64,000 nucleotides of DNA from Rutstroemia sp. NJR-2017a BVV2 (GCA_002946415.1 NJPS01000057.1:1-64000); one strand, 5' to 3'. Counted from the first letter of the stretch, positions 24,492-36,683 are shown. Numbers and translations: made by a program. Notes: generated from the sequence alone by a model not told the origin.

Positions 24492-25236
24492 TTGTTTTCT
24501 TTTCCTACATGAAGAAATGCAGCGAACTAGGAGGTGAAAAATCGGTATGGTGTCCTGTAAGATATCAATGTGGATTAATCACTGCCAGCTAGATACATAT
24601 CAGTGTATCTCGGTTGAAGCGTGGGCAATGAGAGATGAATAGAGGATGTTCATGGGAGTTGGCGGCCTGTTTTGACTATATCATGCGTAGTGGAGTTGGA
24701 TGATTGGATTGTAAATATTCACAAAAACGAAGTCATGTCGGAAGGTTTAATGCATATCAGGAATAATTATCTTCCTCTACTCTTACGCATATTGCAGTGT
24801 GCACAAAGAGAAATCGGCTCAGCATCGTTAATAGAACCAGCAGGTAAGCATAGCTGGCGGAAAGATATTGAGCAACTTCGATGAACTCATGAAATGTCTT
24901 ACGGAGTTCTCCCAATACAACGCCGGATTCTAGTCATTCGTGTGTCCCTTGCGAGCTTAAGATACCCTCCGCTCCACCAACAATGACTGGGTTTCACTTA
25001 CAAAAAGCTGTTCAAATAGGTTTGTGCAAGCCCAGACTAATGAGATAGATTACTTTGTCATATGACAACTACTGAGACTTGTAAAGCTAAAAACCCTACT
25101 TAACTAGTGAACGATTACTTCTCTCCAGGCTCAGGCGCCTCGCCTAAGATACCCTCGGCATACCGGTAGCCTTTCCTCCCCCCTTTCCGCACTTCCCTCC
25201 CCCTTTTCCGGCTATCCTTTCCGACCGCACCTTCTA
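24492..25236. other. Intergenic region between convergent genes
   Basis: The 3' flanks of the transporter (plus) and the HD-domain gene (minus) meet here. Nothing else is recognised. Confidence 0.5.
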
Positions 25237-26105
25237 CTATGGCAGCGCCCCCTCAACGATATCAATAGCCAAATGGCCCTTCGCCTCCTCGGTATAATTC
25301 TCCACGTACCTAATTCCATACTGCATCATCCAATTATCTATCCAAAAGTTAGCCATCATCTCTTAACCAAGTTCCCAAAAACGAACAAAGAGAAGAACTA
25401 ACCATAAGTAGTAGCCGGTTTACTCCTCGCAAACCCACAAGCCCACTTCCCAAAATTCGGACCTAAATCCAGTCTCGGAAAAGCATCCTTAACCCTATAA
25501 AACTCATCCCACGTCAACGTGCCACTCAAATCACTCAACGGGCCCTGGAAATCCGCAAGGATGCCCGTAGCCGTGAAATTAACCACCGGTTGCTTGTAGG
25601 GGAAAAGCGACGGAGTGGTATGCAAGGCGATAGAGTCCCAGACAAGCTGAATACGATGTTCGTCCCAGTCGCCGTGTAGTGCGGTGCCATTTTGTATGGC
25701 CGTGTGGATGAACTGGCGGGCAGCGATGGCGCCGTCGACTTCGAATCGCTTGTCAAAAGAGACAAGCGCGCCGGTGTTGTCGAGTCCGAGATCGTGCAGC
25801 AGTGCTGCGATGGCGTGCGTTTCTGGGTCGATGGTCCGGGTTAGGAGGGGATTGTGAGAGATTATGATGGCGCCGAAGAGCCAGGATCGCATTACGTGGT
25901 TGTAGGTTCCTTCGTCATTGTGGGTGCGTGCATAGGATTGAGCGGCACGCACGAGGGGTGTGTCGGGGACGGTGACGCCTGCGATGACGGTGGTAGGAAT
26001 GTTGGTTTTGTTAGATATCGATGTTAAGGGGTTTGGTCCGTAGGGGCTGGCATTTGTGAATGCTAGGAGGAGAGTTGAGATGGTGAGGGATTGAAGTAGT
26101 TGCAT
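25237..26105 (-). CDS. Secreted HD-domain protein, cyanamide hydratase-like
   Basis: Exons 26105-25403 and 25337-25237, joined by a 65-nt intron with a CTAAC branch site, give 267 residues. The N-terminus (MQLLQSLTISTLLLAFTNAS) is a typical signal peptide. Metal-binding HD-superfamily residues are visible: H70 in NHVMRSW, H104-D105 in LLHDLGLD and H162 in IALHTT. The order and spacing match fungal cyanamide hydratase-like HD proteins, which hydrate cyanamide to urea or act on related small molecules using a metal ion. Those relatives are mostly cytosolic, so a signal peptide on this copy is unusual and suggests an extracellular or vacuolar role. Several NxT/NxS sites (NKT, NGT, NFT) fit passage through the secretory pathway. 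The actual substrate is unknown. Confidence 0.85.
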
Positions 26106-26837
26106 CTTGGATGATTGTATTGCACGTGTCTAATGATGGTTGTGGATGAGTGTGAGTTTGGAGATGGGGAAAGGACAATATCTCGTCCTCTTTAAATACT
26201 TTTTCTCCATCATTACACCACAAGCACAACTTCATATGATCACGTTTGCTTAGAAATCTCGTCGCATATAATATCGCACAAGACCTTGGATTGATATCCG
26301 GGCTGGAAGGAAAGGCCGCGGGAATATGAACGCCAACGTCTACATTAAATCGTTTCTGCAGCCGGATTAGTAACACTGGGGACGTGAAATAATGACTTGG
26401 AGAGCTTGTTTCCTTTGCCCTTGTCGAATAACGTGACACCGGATATACATTTCTAAGATTTTCTTTCTCCGTCCGGATCTACGTTGTAAACTTGCTCATA
26501 AGCCCACGAAGTTCGGGATATTCAGTGCGGTGGATTGATAAGAAGCTGAGATCATCTATAGAATCTGTATGTCAGACGTGATGTTGACAATTAATTCTAC
26601 ACTATGCACTCAATGAACATTTGAAATACATTCGGGCCTTATTTTAAAGTGGTATGATGTCTGCTAACATCTCGAGCAACAATAAAAACGTGAAAGTTCG
26701 CGAAGAAAAAACTCTCAATGTTAATCTATGCGATTTCCTGCCAAAGTCCCTGCGAAGTTTGCGCTCAGGTCATTCAGTCTAATCATCTTGTCTAGGAGGA
26801 AGTCATTCCGGCGGTCATCCTCGTCAGTTCCTGGCAA
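26106..26837. other. Intergenic region
   Basis: Upstream flank of the HD-domain gene and downstream flank of the DUF7580-like pseudogene. No gene recognised. Confidence 0.5.
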
Positions 26838-27998
26838 TTAATTGGGCTGATACTGGAGGCATTCTCGTACGATCTCTGCGTGTGGAAGAGCTACTTCACG
26901 ATTCAAGTTGTCGACCTGTTGCGACACCCATCGTTTAGTGTCAGCAGTGGGCTGCTGGGTGTTCCATACGGTGCAACATCCAATCTGTGTCAATAGACAT
27001 GCGAATTCCAACACAGGGTCCGTATTCGTCGATGATCTTCCACCAAAGCTACTCTTTGACTTTTCTCCAAGGCTACATAATAGATACGGCCGTGATATAA
27101 GACCATCCTCTCCGGTCCAATCCACACTCTCCCCCTTCACGGCGAAGTAGAGCAGCGAATCAAGCCCAATGCTAAGGGGATCAGGACCTATTCGGGAAAG
27201 ATAGAGATAAGATGCTGAAACCAGCTTTGCAAACCCTACTCGGTCAACTAAGGTAAGTTTCTGGGACGCCTCTGGCCCCTTGATGAAGTCGGTCAGCGAG
27301 CCTGGACAAGTCCATTCATTCGCACAATCTTTGAACAAGCGGTGGAAATCTTGGGAAAATGCGTTCTCGGCCACAACACCAAGCTCGAAAAAAGTATCGT
27401 TTGGAGAATGTTGTTTGCTTTTGTATGCAACGTTGAAGTTCTTGATAAGTTCATCTTCTGCCGTCGGGTAACCGAAGCTTGTTTGGGAGATCGCTGATCG
27501 GCGAGTTTGCACAACGATAAGCTTCTGGGTATTGGTCTCATTTCGCTGCAGCCCCTGCATGTTGAAGAAATAGTAATTAGAGGAGTCAGATCGGTGTTTA
27601 TGTGGCAAATGCTCTTCTCTAAACAGTTTCCCAGCTTGGTCATAATCCAATGTGAGCTGGATAGCAAATGAGTATTTTTGCGAGCCAGAATAAACATCGC
27701 GTAAAGCTTGATGAAATCTCTGGAGGGCCTTTTGAGTACTGGAAATCGTCATTTTGAGGTTTTCCATCTCATCTTGGGACTTCTTGTTCATCTGAGAACC
27801 ACTTGAGTAGGGTTTCAGCTGTGTTAGTGTGTCGAGAGTTCGGTTGAATTGTCTGAGTTCCTCGATATATGCCCATAATTTTTCGCGGTCCTCTCGTGCC
27901 TACTTTACTTTATGCAGGAACTCCGTAGTGCGACCAACCTGAAGCCCCAAGGCTGATGAGATGGAGGGCAGACTTTCAGATTTTAAGATTTCAGACAT
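26838..27998 (-). pseudogene. HeLo/DUF7580-type incompatibility-like gene with one premature stop
   Basis: A minus-strand frame runs from ATG 27998 to a stop at 26838 (386 residue positions), broken only by a TAG at 27902-27900 (codon 33). Sense continues across the break: FLHKVK before it and AREDREKLWAYIEELRQFN after it. That is the usual join between the end of a HeLo-type helical domain and the charged linker in fungal prion-inhibition/propagation proteins with a C-terminal DUF7580. The C-terminal half (SLTDFIKG, LTLVDRVGFAKLVSASYLYL, then DPVLEFACLLTQIGC) resembles DUF7580 by pattern. This family sits in NLR-like and heterokaryon-incompatibility loci. The usual N-terminal helices are missing or overlap plus-strand coding remnants. 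The distal 317 codons from ATG 27791 could still be translated. Family assignment is from memory. Confidence 0.55.
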
Positions 27999-29208
27999 TT
28001 TAGAACTGGTTGAGTCGACCAGAATGATGATGGAGGATATATCTAAGATAGAAAACACACATTTTAAGCAGCTCTACATGCGATTTGTAGCGGCGACCGA
28101 TCGTACTCTTACGTGGGCGGAAGCTTTTCCACAATGGCAGAGTGGAAAAAATATACCTCATTATCATGCTGTACGGGTAAATGAGCTCGCATCCGGCGTC
28201 TAAGGTTACTATTCAGAGATTAGAGAGATTGTTCGGACAATACGCTACAAATACTCCTCTGCCTCGACCTTCACACTGATAGCCCGGCGAAATAGAAACA
28301 CTCGGCGCAGGTACGCGAATGTCGAAAAACTACTAGATGCAATAGCTTCCAGTAATATTGCTCTGAATGAAATTTTACTATCTATACCTCATCACAGCCT
28401 ACCAAAGGAGAAACTTTTCAGTGAGCGACATATCATCTCCACTGGAGAGTTCGGGACAGATGCTCCCCTAGCTGCGACGTCGTTGAGTGAGCATGTGGGC
28501 CCAAAACGTGATGACGGACGATCGACGGAGTCTCAATCTCGACCATACATTCAAGTGATTCCATCATCATCTCATCACTCCATGCACTTTGCTTAGATTC
28601 TATCATCCATATTTCGTTCACCACAACTTCGAAAGCTCGGAGACTTGCAGGTCTTTTGGAGCGATGGTCAATTGGGCTCTTCGATAAGATTCCTGTGACT
28701 CTAGACTCCCTGCTATTCACGAAAAGTAATTCCAACAAGAACCTACGTTAATTCATTTTGAGAACAATGGTGCATATCGCGATTTGCTGAGGGTAAGAAG
28801 ACCCAGGAAACTGAAGACACTTTCTTTGTACTGACTCAATAGAACGGATCTATAAAAGACTGGAAGTGGATGAAGAACCCAACAGCGCAACACACAAGCA
28901 TAGAGCCCTCGCTTCTCCTCATACTCACCGATTCGGAGTTGTCAAGCTTCGCTTTACAGCGCTGGGACGAACTTCTCGAGCTTGAAATCGAGGATAATGC
29001 AGATGAAGATTTAGATGAGAAGCAACATATTTCCATCGACCGCGAGTTAGATGCATTGGATATCTCATTGAATCACATTTTGATATTTCATCTTCAATTA
29101 GAGCTGCGCGACACTCTCATATCCTCGAACTCGAAGCCCAAAAGAGTGCAAAAGTACTACAACAAGAAAAGTCTCCCGCTGAGCATAATAAAACAAAGAA
29201 CGAAATAA
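27961..29208 (+). pseudogene. Degenerate coding remnants, possibly a second HeLo-like gene
   Basis: A plus-strand frame starts at 27961 and runs 80 codons to a TAA at 28201. The same frame then continues without a stop (GYYSEIREIVRTIRYKYS, RRRYANVEKLLDAIASSN, ALNEILLSI) to about 28594. A shifted frame follows with LAGLLERWSIGLFDKIPVTL at about 28640-28715, and another frame lies at 28870-29208. A short intron-like segment (GTAAGA...CTGAC...TAG) lies near 28793-28850. The helical, charged composition resembles the linker of HeLo-type incompatibility proteins. It is arranged head to head with, and overlaps, the broken gene on the minus strand. I regard it as a decayed gene; its identity is uncertain. 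Confidence 0.35.
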
Positions 29209-30139
29209 AACCACCGGCTTGGTAGATCGAATCGAGCGAAGCAGAAAGTGAAGAGTTGCTGGGGATGGACGGGCTTCAACGGAGGGAACGACTGGGTGCT
29301 CAAAGCATCTCTAAACTGATCAAAGATAACCCACCCTCATTCTATGACCCTGTAAAAGACGTATAAATGAGGACATTCGGAAATAGTTCGATTCCGGTAG
29401 ATACTATAATCTACTGGAGGCACCGATAGTAAATGAATTTCACATGAAGCTGGCGGAAGTTCAGGCGAGACACTTGTGATCCGGTGGTCGAGCAGGGAGC
29501 TGAATATATGAGTCTTGAAGTTACAGACATGACGCAATCTGCACCATGAAACAGGAAGATTCAATAACGCTCCTACTTTGGAACCTCTAAGGCGCAGTTG
29601 AAAGAAATTTACTTATTGTGGATCTACGAGAAGAGCGGGGGTGTGGAGCGGCGATTTTAGCCTCCCCGTTGGTGAGCGGCCCCACTCTAGATAAAGACGT
29701 TCAACTTTCGCGCCCCTATTGCCCTGGTAGCATTGCCAGTTCCATTGGTTAGACGTTTTCCTACCACCCAAGTATCTATCAAGTATCTATGCTGGCAGTT
29801 CAGTGTAGGGGAACATGACGTGCAAGCACTCAACAAGAGTGAACTGCTCGAAATGGGAAGGTCGTAAGGGTACACAAATTGCGGGTGGAGAACAAACAGT
29901 TGGTTACATTACGTGCATATTCTGCCTCACTTCTACCTAGTCTGAATCTGAATAATAACAGTTTGGCCAGAGTATAGTATATCTCTGTCCCCAGAGAGTT
30001 TGTCATCCCAGTCTTGAGATGCTCGCTATCTCAGCCTACCTGCCTATCTGCCAAGCAGTCTACCTGAAGTTGTATATGACGATTCTTGAGAATTCTTCTT
30101 ATTACCTGGTACACGTTGGGCAGTCCTGATTCGATCAAT
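29209..30139. other. Intergenic region upstream of the P450
   Basis: No gene recognised. The sequence just 5' of 30140 is C/T-rich and leader-like. Confidence 0.45.
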
Positions 30140-31876
30140 ATGGCTTTGATTGAGATCACAAAGATAATAGTTGGTCTCTTGTTGGTAGCAGTGGTGTCGG
30201 AGGCGATCCGCCGACTATATTTTCATCCATTAGCCCACATCCCGGGCCCAAAACTTGCAGCAATTACATGGTGGTACGAGTTCTACTTCGACGCCATTCA
30301 ACAAGGTCAATATGTCTTCAAGATCCAAAAACTTCATAAAATCTACGGTAAGTACTTGGGCCCCTCTTCACAAACCTGCTCGCATCATACACACGTTGAT
30401 ACTTACCGCTCTACCATCTCTCTAGGCCCGATCATCCGCGTCACGCCCGACGAACTTCATATCGAAGACGTTGGTTTTTTGGATGCCATTTATGCACCTT
30501 CCATGACACGTCGTGATAAGTATGAATACCAGCTGAGAACACTCCGGGTTCCGGGTGGTGTAGGTACGACAGCACGACACGATGTGCACAAGAAACGTCG
30601 TGAAGCCCTCAACCCTTTCTTCAGTAAACGGAACGTTCTTGATCTGGAACCGGTAATTGCCAAAAAGGTCGACCAACTTTGTAACATAATCAAGAAACAC
30701 TCTAGCGAGGAAGTCCCCATCAACCTCTCTGATTTGTTCTTCGCCTTCTCCAACGAGTATGAAGACCCATAACACATTATCCAGAGAAAATGACCATGCT
30801 AATACTAGGCAGTGTTGTTATAAACTTTCTATTTGCCCATCAAGTTGACCTTTTATCTGATGAGAAAACGGCTGCTATTTCGCGCCAAAACAGCAAGGAG
30901 CTGCTGATGGGAGTGAACATGAATAAGCATTTCCCATGGATTGCGGATTTTCTCGAATCTCTCCCCGAATCTATCAGTAGGCCGATCATGCCGCCTGGAC
31001 TGATCGATATGCTCGCATTATTTGATGTAAGCTTTCTCCCAAAGTTCCGATATTCAATGAATATGTGATTAACCTCCAAACTAGAGAGTTCGTGCTGAAT
31101 TGATTGAAATCATGAAAGCAAAAGCATCTGGCAAAGTCGATCCAAATCCAAAAGGGTCGAAAATAAAGGAATCAGTCTATGCATCCGTAGTCGACAACCC
31201 ATCTCTCCCACCTCAAGAGCGAACCCTCCTGCGTCTAGAGCAAGAAGGCGCGCTCCTAGCCCTCGCAGGAACCGAATCACCTGCACAAACCCTCAATATC
31301 CTCTTCTATCATCTACTCTCTAATCCCTCTATTCTCGCTACGCTCCGTGCAGAAATCGACTCAGTACCCCTCTCTTGGAGCAACCTCGATAAACTCCCAT
31401 ACCTCTCCGCCGTCATAGAAGAAGCCAACCGTCTCTCTTTCGGCGTCACAGCTAGAGCAGCACGTATCGCATCCGAGCCCCTAGTTTACACACCCACCTC
31501 TTACAGCACCTCACCGCACCATGGGAAATCCTACACCATCCCCTCCGGAACTCCCGTCAGCATCACAACACTGTGCGCCCACACGGCGGAAACTGTCTTC
31601 CCGTCTCCCTACGTTTTCGACCCAACCCGCTGGCTAGGCGACGAGGGCCGCGAGCGGCGCAAGTTCCAGCTGGCTTTTTCGAAAGGCGGACGCAAATGCC
31701 TGGGTATTGAGCTAGCCAACGCGGAGCTGTGTCTTGTGACGGCGGCGTTGGTTCAGAAATTCGACATGAAGCTTTGGGAGACGGATAAGGATGATGTGGC
31801 GTTTTTGCATGATTATCATGTTGCCATGCCGAAAATGGGGTCAAAGGGGGTGAGGGTCACTGCAAAAGTACGTTAG
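30140..31876 (+). CDS. Cytochrome P450 monooxygenase
   Basis: Four exons, 30140-30347, 30426-30756, 30813-31026 and 31085-31876 (1,545 nt), give 514 residues; all introns are GT-AG and 56-78 nt long. An N-terminal membrane anchor (IIVGLLLVAVVSEAI) is followed by the hinge FHPLAHIPGPKLAA. The I-helix reads LLALAGTES (usually AGTDT or AGTET), the ExxR motif is EANR, and FDPTRW follows. The heme-binding loop FSKGGRKCLG places the heme-ligand Cys at residue 456. The overall pattern is that of fungal trichodiene-oxygenase-like P450s, which hydroxylate secondary metabolites at the ER membrane. The exon 2/3 join (SND-VVINFLFA) was chosen because it alone keeps frame. An in-frame ATG at 30086 could extend the N-terminus by 18 residues. 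No other secondary-metabolism gene lies beside it, so I infer no cluster. Confidence 0.9.
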
Positions 31877-32780
31877 ATATGATGATATGGGTGTAATAAG
31901 GAGGTCTTTGCTGTATCACAGGTTGGATTCATACTGGACTTTGACGCATGCAAATTCGCGGGCAACAACTCCAAATGAATTTGGAAGGGATTTGATTCGT
32001 CCAAATACGACCTTTCTAAAGTGGATCTACACTAAACCAATTAAACGGATCTCATTGCAGTTTTCTCCAAGTGAATCTGGCTAGTAGTCGTTATGATCGA
32101 GTTTCTCGCCTTCAATCATGCCAGCACAGTTTAATTTCTATGTCAGGTCCACAACCGCTGACGTAGAGCGGAAAGCACTTATTCGCCGCTTTGATTGGGT
32201 GCAGAGCCTGGAACATTGCAAGTAAACGATACCGACGATATTGTACACTAAATTCAATGACTTGCACAAAGTGTCTCGCCGTCGTCGATCATTAAGGCTG
32301 TCATAATCCACACGGCGGGTGACTCACCGGAGCCAAGGCATCAAGACCACTTGCATTTTCTACCAAATTTTGTCTTTAAATATATTCCGAGGAAGTCGCA
32401 TTTAACTTAGAGACCAGAAGCACCTTCTCGACTTCGAGGAGATTGAATAAACAGAGACTCCTTTACTTCGTTCTTTCCTCCGTCTAGAGAAACCATCCTC
32501 TCTACCATACTATGAGAAACAGCTTTTATATTCATCCAAAGCCCTGGACCCCCACAATAATACAGTAGTTCTCGAGTTATCATTTCGCTTTAACATTCAA
32601 TTCCGGCATCGAAGTCAACTGTAGCCAACACTTCTTTGTGAAATATCCTCAGGTAGATTTCTGCCGCCAAAAACATTTACAACCACCAGCTGCGACAGCG
32701 CACGAAAGCAACCGAATTACTTACCCAACTTCCCAAAATCACGGACTGTAGCTTGCTGTTCACCAGCCCATCATTCAAAA
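31877..32780. other. Intergenic region
   Basis: 3' flank of the P450 and 5' flank of the E2-like/F-box gene. C/T-rich near 32780. No gene recognised. Confidence 0.5.
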
Positions 32781-34864
32781 ATGACTTCCCCCGCACCCCT
32801 CCTCTACAAACGTCTCCTGAGTGACATCCACGAACTCATGACCTCTCCATACCCCCACATCCAGCTCTTTCCATCCTCCTCATCCCTCCAGAACGCTTGT
32901 CTCCACCTAGACACCCCTATCTACGGCCTCCTGCATCTCAGCATCATTTTCCCCGCATCATATCCGCTCATCGCCCCTGGCATTACGATCAACACATCGA
33001 TTTCCCATCCTAACGTCTACCGCAGCTATATCTGCGCATCGATACTTAACCAACCGTCGGAGTGGACGCCGGCTTACACGCTTAAGGGCGTGGCAATTCA
33101 GTTGCTGAGTTTCTTTGCGAGTGATAGGGTGGAGCAGGTGGGTGCGAGATATGGGGAACAGGGGGTGGAGTTGAGGGGTTATGGTGAGGGGCGAGGGGGC
33201 GATAATGAGAAACCGAGAAAAGGATGGTATGCGTGTAAAGAGTGTGGATTTGGTGTCGAAGTAGAAAAGGAGTTGGAAGCGGGAAAAGCGAGCCAGATTG
33301 ATAGGTTTCCGCCGGTGGAGGATAGTGCGCACCTGTCAGGTGTTTCTATGCCAGATATGAGCACAATGCCATTGGATCAGCCAAGCGCCGGTATGGAAAT
33401 GAATCCATCGGAAACGCCAGACGTGGAGGTGAAGCGGAAAGGCATTCAGCACATGGCCCTTCCAAACGAGTTGATCCTCGAAATTTGCAAGCACCTGCAT
33501 ACAGAAGAGCTCATGCTGTTCGCAAAGGCATGGAGCCGAGTCGGGAGTATCATGACTGAGTAAGTTCTCTTCATTCCGCTCCGCAAAAGAATAAATAATG
33601 CTAAAATAAATCTTCTAGATATGATATCCTACGCACCCGAGAACTGGTCTGCTTCTGCTCCAAGAAAGACTACATGGAGACCAAGCTAGGAGTCGGAGTG
33701 CATGTTTTTCTTCAACGCACACAAGGAACACTGACATCTGAATTCGATCTCTTATCCCATGACGCGTTCGCGAACCATCGCATTCGTCGCTCGATCCAAG
33801 GAATCTCATTTGAGCACTGGCTGCCACTGCCCATATCCTTCACTCACTGGAACAAAGTGAAAGATATGGTAGACGTGAGCTTAAGCGGAATTGCCAAGGC
33901 AGCAAAACTAGGGGATATACCACCCTTCCAAGTCATCTCCCATTTCATGAATGACGTCGTAGTGCAACTCAACAAACAAGCCTCCGAAACTACTTCTCGA
34001 TTCCCCTACTACTCCTACAATCCCTATATCAGACCCAAAAGCTCTCTCACGCACGCATCCGAGAAAGCCATAGAATCCTACTTCCACCTCTTCCACCTCC
34101 TCCTCTGTCTCGCACTCTCCTCCCCCTCAATCATCCAATCTGCCAACGAAACCCTGCAAGACTTCACCAACGGCAAAACCTCCAAATCTGACTGTCCAAA
34201 CCTGGGGCACCTCCTCGTCGCCGCACTAATCAGCGACGTCCAGATCTCGGAGCAAACAATCAACTCCATAATCCGCGAAGCCATCACCCGCAACGTCGTC
34301 TGGATGCTCGACAAACGCGGCGCTGACAAACCCGAACTCAGCTACATCGAGCCGTCCAGTATCTCCGAGTACCGTTTGCGAGAAACCTTCGACGCGAGTC
34401 GGACTTCGTATCGGCTTTTGATGTTCCTGAATCTCTTCCGCACAACGGCGGTAGGAAGTCCGCCAAAATCGTTATCCCAGCTCCGCGACGAAGCTTTCCA
34501 ACGGCATGGCGCGCCGCTGGCGGGAACGACTCGGGGACTGGCGGCTTCGATTAAGCGGATTCATGCGATTGATAACTTTCCGGAGTTTATGCAGGAAATG
34601 GGGGTGCCGTTTACGACTAAAGATGCGTTCTGTACTTTCTTGAAAGGCTGTATTAGTGATAGTATCAGTAAGGGGTATTCGAAGATGCCCATTAGCCAAG
34701 CTAGCGCGTTGTATCTTCGTCGGCAGAAAGAGCCAGATGTGGAAGTTGCGGTGGGACTTTGGCCGCAGCAGGTGGACGTGCATAATATATCTTTCTTTCC
34801 AGGAAAGGATAACGCTGGTAGAGCAGGTAGGGGTCGTAGGAGAGGCCAAGTTAGAGGTCAGTAG
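32781..34864 (+). CDS. E2-like (UBC fold) plus F-box fusion protein
   Basis: Exons 32781-33559 and 33619-34864, joined by a 59-nt intron, give 674 residues. The N-terminal ~115 residues match a ubiquitin-conjugating fold: HPN at 76-78, a Cys at 85 in SYICASIL where E2 enzymes have GxICLDIL, then EWTPAYTL and LLSFF in the place of the E2 WSPAxTL...LLS region. The HPN-to-Cys spacing is about one residue shorter than usual. A CKEC pair (about 151-154) follows, then an acidic/Pro linker and an F-box-like segment (ALPNELILEICKHLHTEEL, about 228-246). The last 400 residues are helical and unknown, ending in a GRAGRGRRRGQVRG basic tail. F-boxes dock to Skp1 in SCF ubiquitin ligases; an E2-like domain in the same chain suggests a role in ubiquitin transfer. 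Activity is not established. Confidence 0.82.
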
Positions 34865-35182
34865 CAGAGATAGATGGATGTCTCGATGACTCCATTGCGC
34901 TCCGCTTGGATAGATTGTGTAAATAGCGGGAATGCTTCGGTTTCAGAGTCGAGGAACGACTATTCAGTGTTCTGAGTTAGTAGGATTAGCGGATACCCAG
35001 CGTACAAATATAAGAATGAAGACTTTTAGTGAAATCATTCATTGGCTTCATGTATTCATGGCCGGCTATATGGGGGAACTCTGAGTCGAACGTATATATA
35101 TAACAAAGACTTCCCTTTTAAAGTCATGTAAGATATCCTAAGCAAATCCTATGCTTGAACTTCCTCACTGTTATTCTCACCG
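34865..35182. other. Short intergenic region between convergent genes
   Basis: Nothing recognised beyond the two 3' flanks. Confidence 0.5.
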
Positions 35183-36543
35183 TCACCCTTCTTTTTCCGG
35201 AATAATAGCAACCACCTCGCCGACATCCTCGGGATCATCCTCTTCATACTTGGCAGGATTGGTTCCAGACTCATTCAAAGCAATCTGAGCATCCGCGAAG
35301 TAAGATGTAGCTTCAACGACCGGTGCAGGCGTTTCTTCATCCTCGCCATTCGCCGTCAGGAGTCTCGATGTGGGGGACATATTGACCCATCGCTCATCAA
35401 CCAAGCCTTTAATCTCTTTCGAACTCTTTTCGAGATCTTCTTTCAACAGCTCAATTAATTTCACCTGTGGCGCCCAAAGACTAAGCTCTCTCATAAACCC
35501 GTCCGGATTTGCAACCGCTGTCCAACCAAGACTGAAAGCGACGGATAAGATAGGACCCACTACTGGGATGAAGCCCAATCCGTAAGTAATGGCGTTTCTG
35601 ATGAAGTCGCCGAGCCAGGTGCCCCTGGGTGCTTTGCCAAACTCGAGACTCATCCCACTGTGAGCGCTCATGATCTTTGTCCAACTAAAATCGTAGCTAT
35701 CGCTGTAAGACTTCTGAATCGGGACACTCTTGATAGTGTTGCTCCAAACGATCTTGATGTATTTGGCCTGGTAGCAATTCACTTTGCGAAATTCTGCTGG
35801 GCACGAGAGGAGTTGGGCTAGACCGGTGATATCCAGTCCCAAGGCGTAGTCGCGGTGAATTCCGAGTCCGAAAGTCCTGGAACTCGTATGAGGCGTGAAT
35901 TGGTCTCCCCCGCGCCAAAACGCGCTATTATTATGTGTGAAGTTTACTTGGGCCCATTTGCTGAGATGGGGATAGTCCTGGCTGGCCTGGAATGAGAGCG
36001 GTATGTATATAGCGCGGATGTATCCAAGCATCTGCGGAAATAAATGTTAGCAGAATCGATGTAGACAGGATGCAAGATCTCTTACGTCAATCCAAACCCA
36101 GCGCTCGTCCCTAGTAGGCATAGGCATAGTCATGAACCAGGCCTGCAGATTTTGTCAGCGATAGTGATGAGCCTAATATCACGACTTGCCTCTGCAGAGT
36201 CACCCTTTTCATGATCCCTGAATCGATTTCCGTTCTGGCACAGATTATGCTGAAATCTCCTTTTGATATTACCTTCACTTGGCCCGTAACTGAAGGGGAG
36301 ATTCCTCTAATTGCCATAGTGGGTATCCCACCAAGACCCTTTGACAATACCATAGCCTGAACGTGCATGGGTGTAACCATCGGGAGAGTTGGCGTTTTTA
36401 CTTCCGTGATAGGCTTCCTTATTCCAAATGTATTCGACCATGAAATGAGAGTAAAAGTCCTTCTCGTTCGTGGCTTCATATTGGGAGTTGGTGAGAACAC
36501 TGCGCTCAAAAAAGACGGCACCTTCTGGATATGGAATTGCCAT
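35183..36543 (-). pseudogene. Uncharacterised gene with one in-frame TAG
   Basis: Exons 36543-36190, 36142-36086 and 36031-35183 give 419 residue positions, of which codon 79 is TAG (36309-36307). The sequence stays protein-like on both sides (WWDTHYGN before, RNLPFSYGPSEGNIKRRFQ after). Intron 1 is a GC-AG intron: GAG|GCAAGT...GCTGAC...CTGCAG|GCC. Intron 2 is GT-AG and the frame is exact (GDSAEA-WFMTMPMP...WVWID-MLGYIRAI). Exon 3 holds a glycine-rich hydrophobic stretch (YGLGFIPVVGPILSVAFSLG) suited to membrane insertion, and the C-terminal tail is acidic. I do not recognise the family. The TAG may be a pseudogene mark, strain polymorphism, sequencing error or readthrough. If ATG 36031 is used, 282 residues remain intact. 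Confidence 0.55.
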
Positions 36544-36671
36544 GATGAATACTTTGACTTTGACGTGTGTTTGTGTGTGTATCACGGGTGTGTTTGTGTG
36601 AGAGATAGAGAGAGGAGAGAGAGAGAGACACTGGGGGTGCGGGACTCGAATCAGTCGATGGAATGTCGGTA

Positions 36672-36683
36672 CTTATATAAACA
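36672..36683 (-). promoter_or_regulatory. TATA-like box upstream of the TAG-interrupted gene
   Basis: TTTATATAAGTA on the minus strand about 130 nt upstream of ATG 36543. Spacing fits a fungal core promoter. No functional evidence. Confidence 0.4.
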
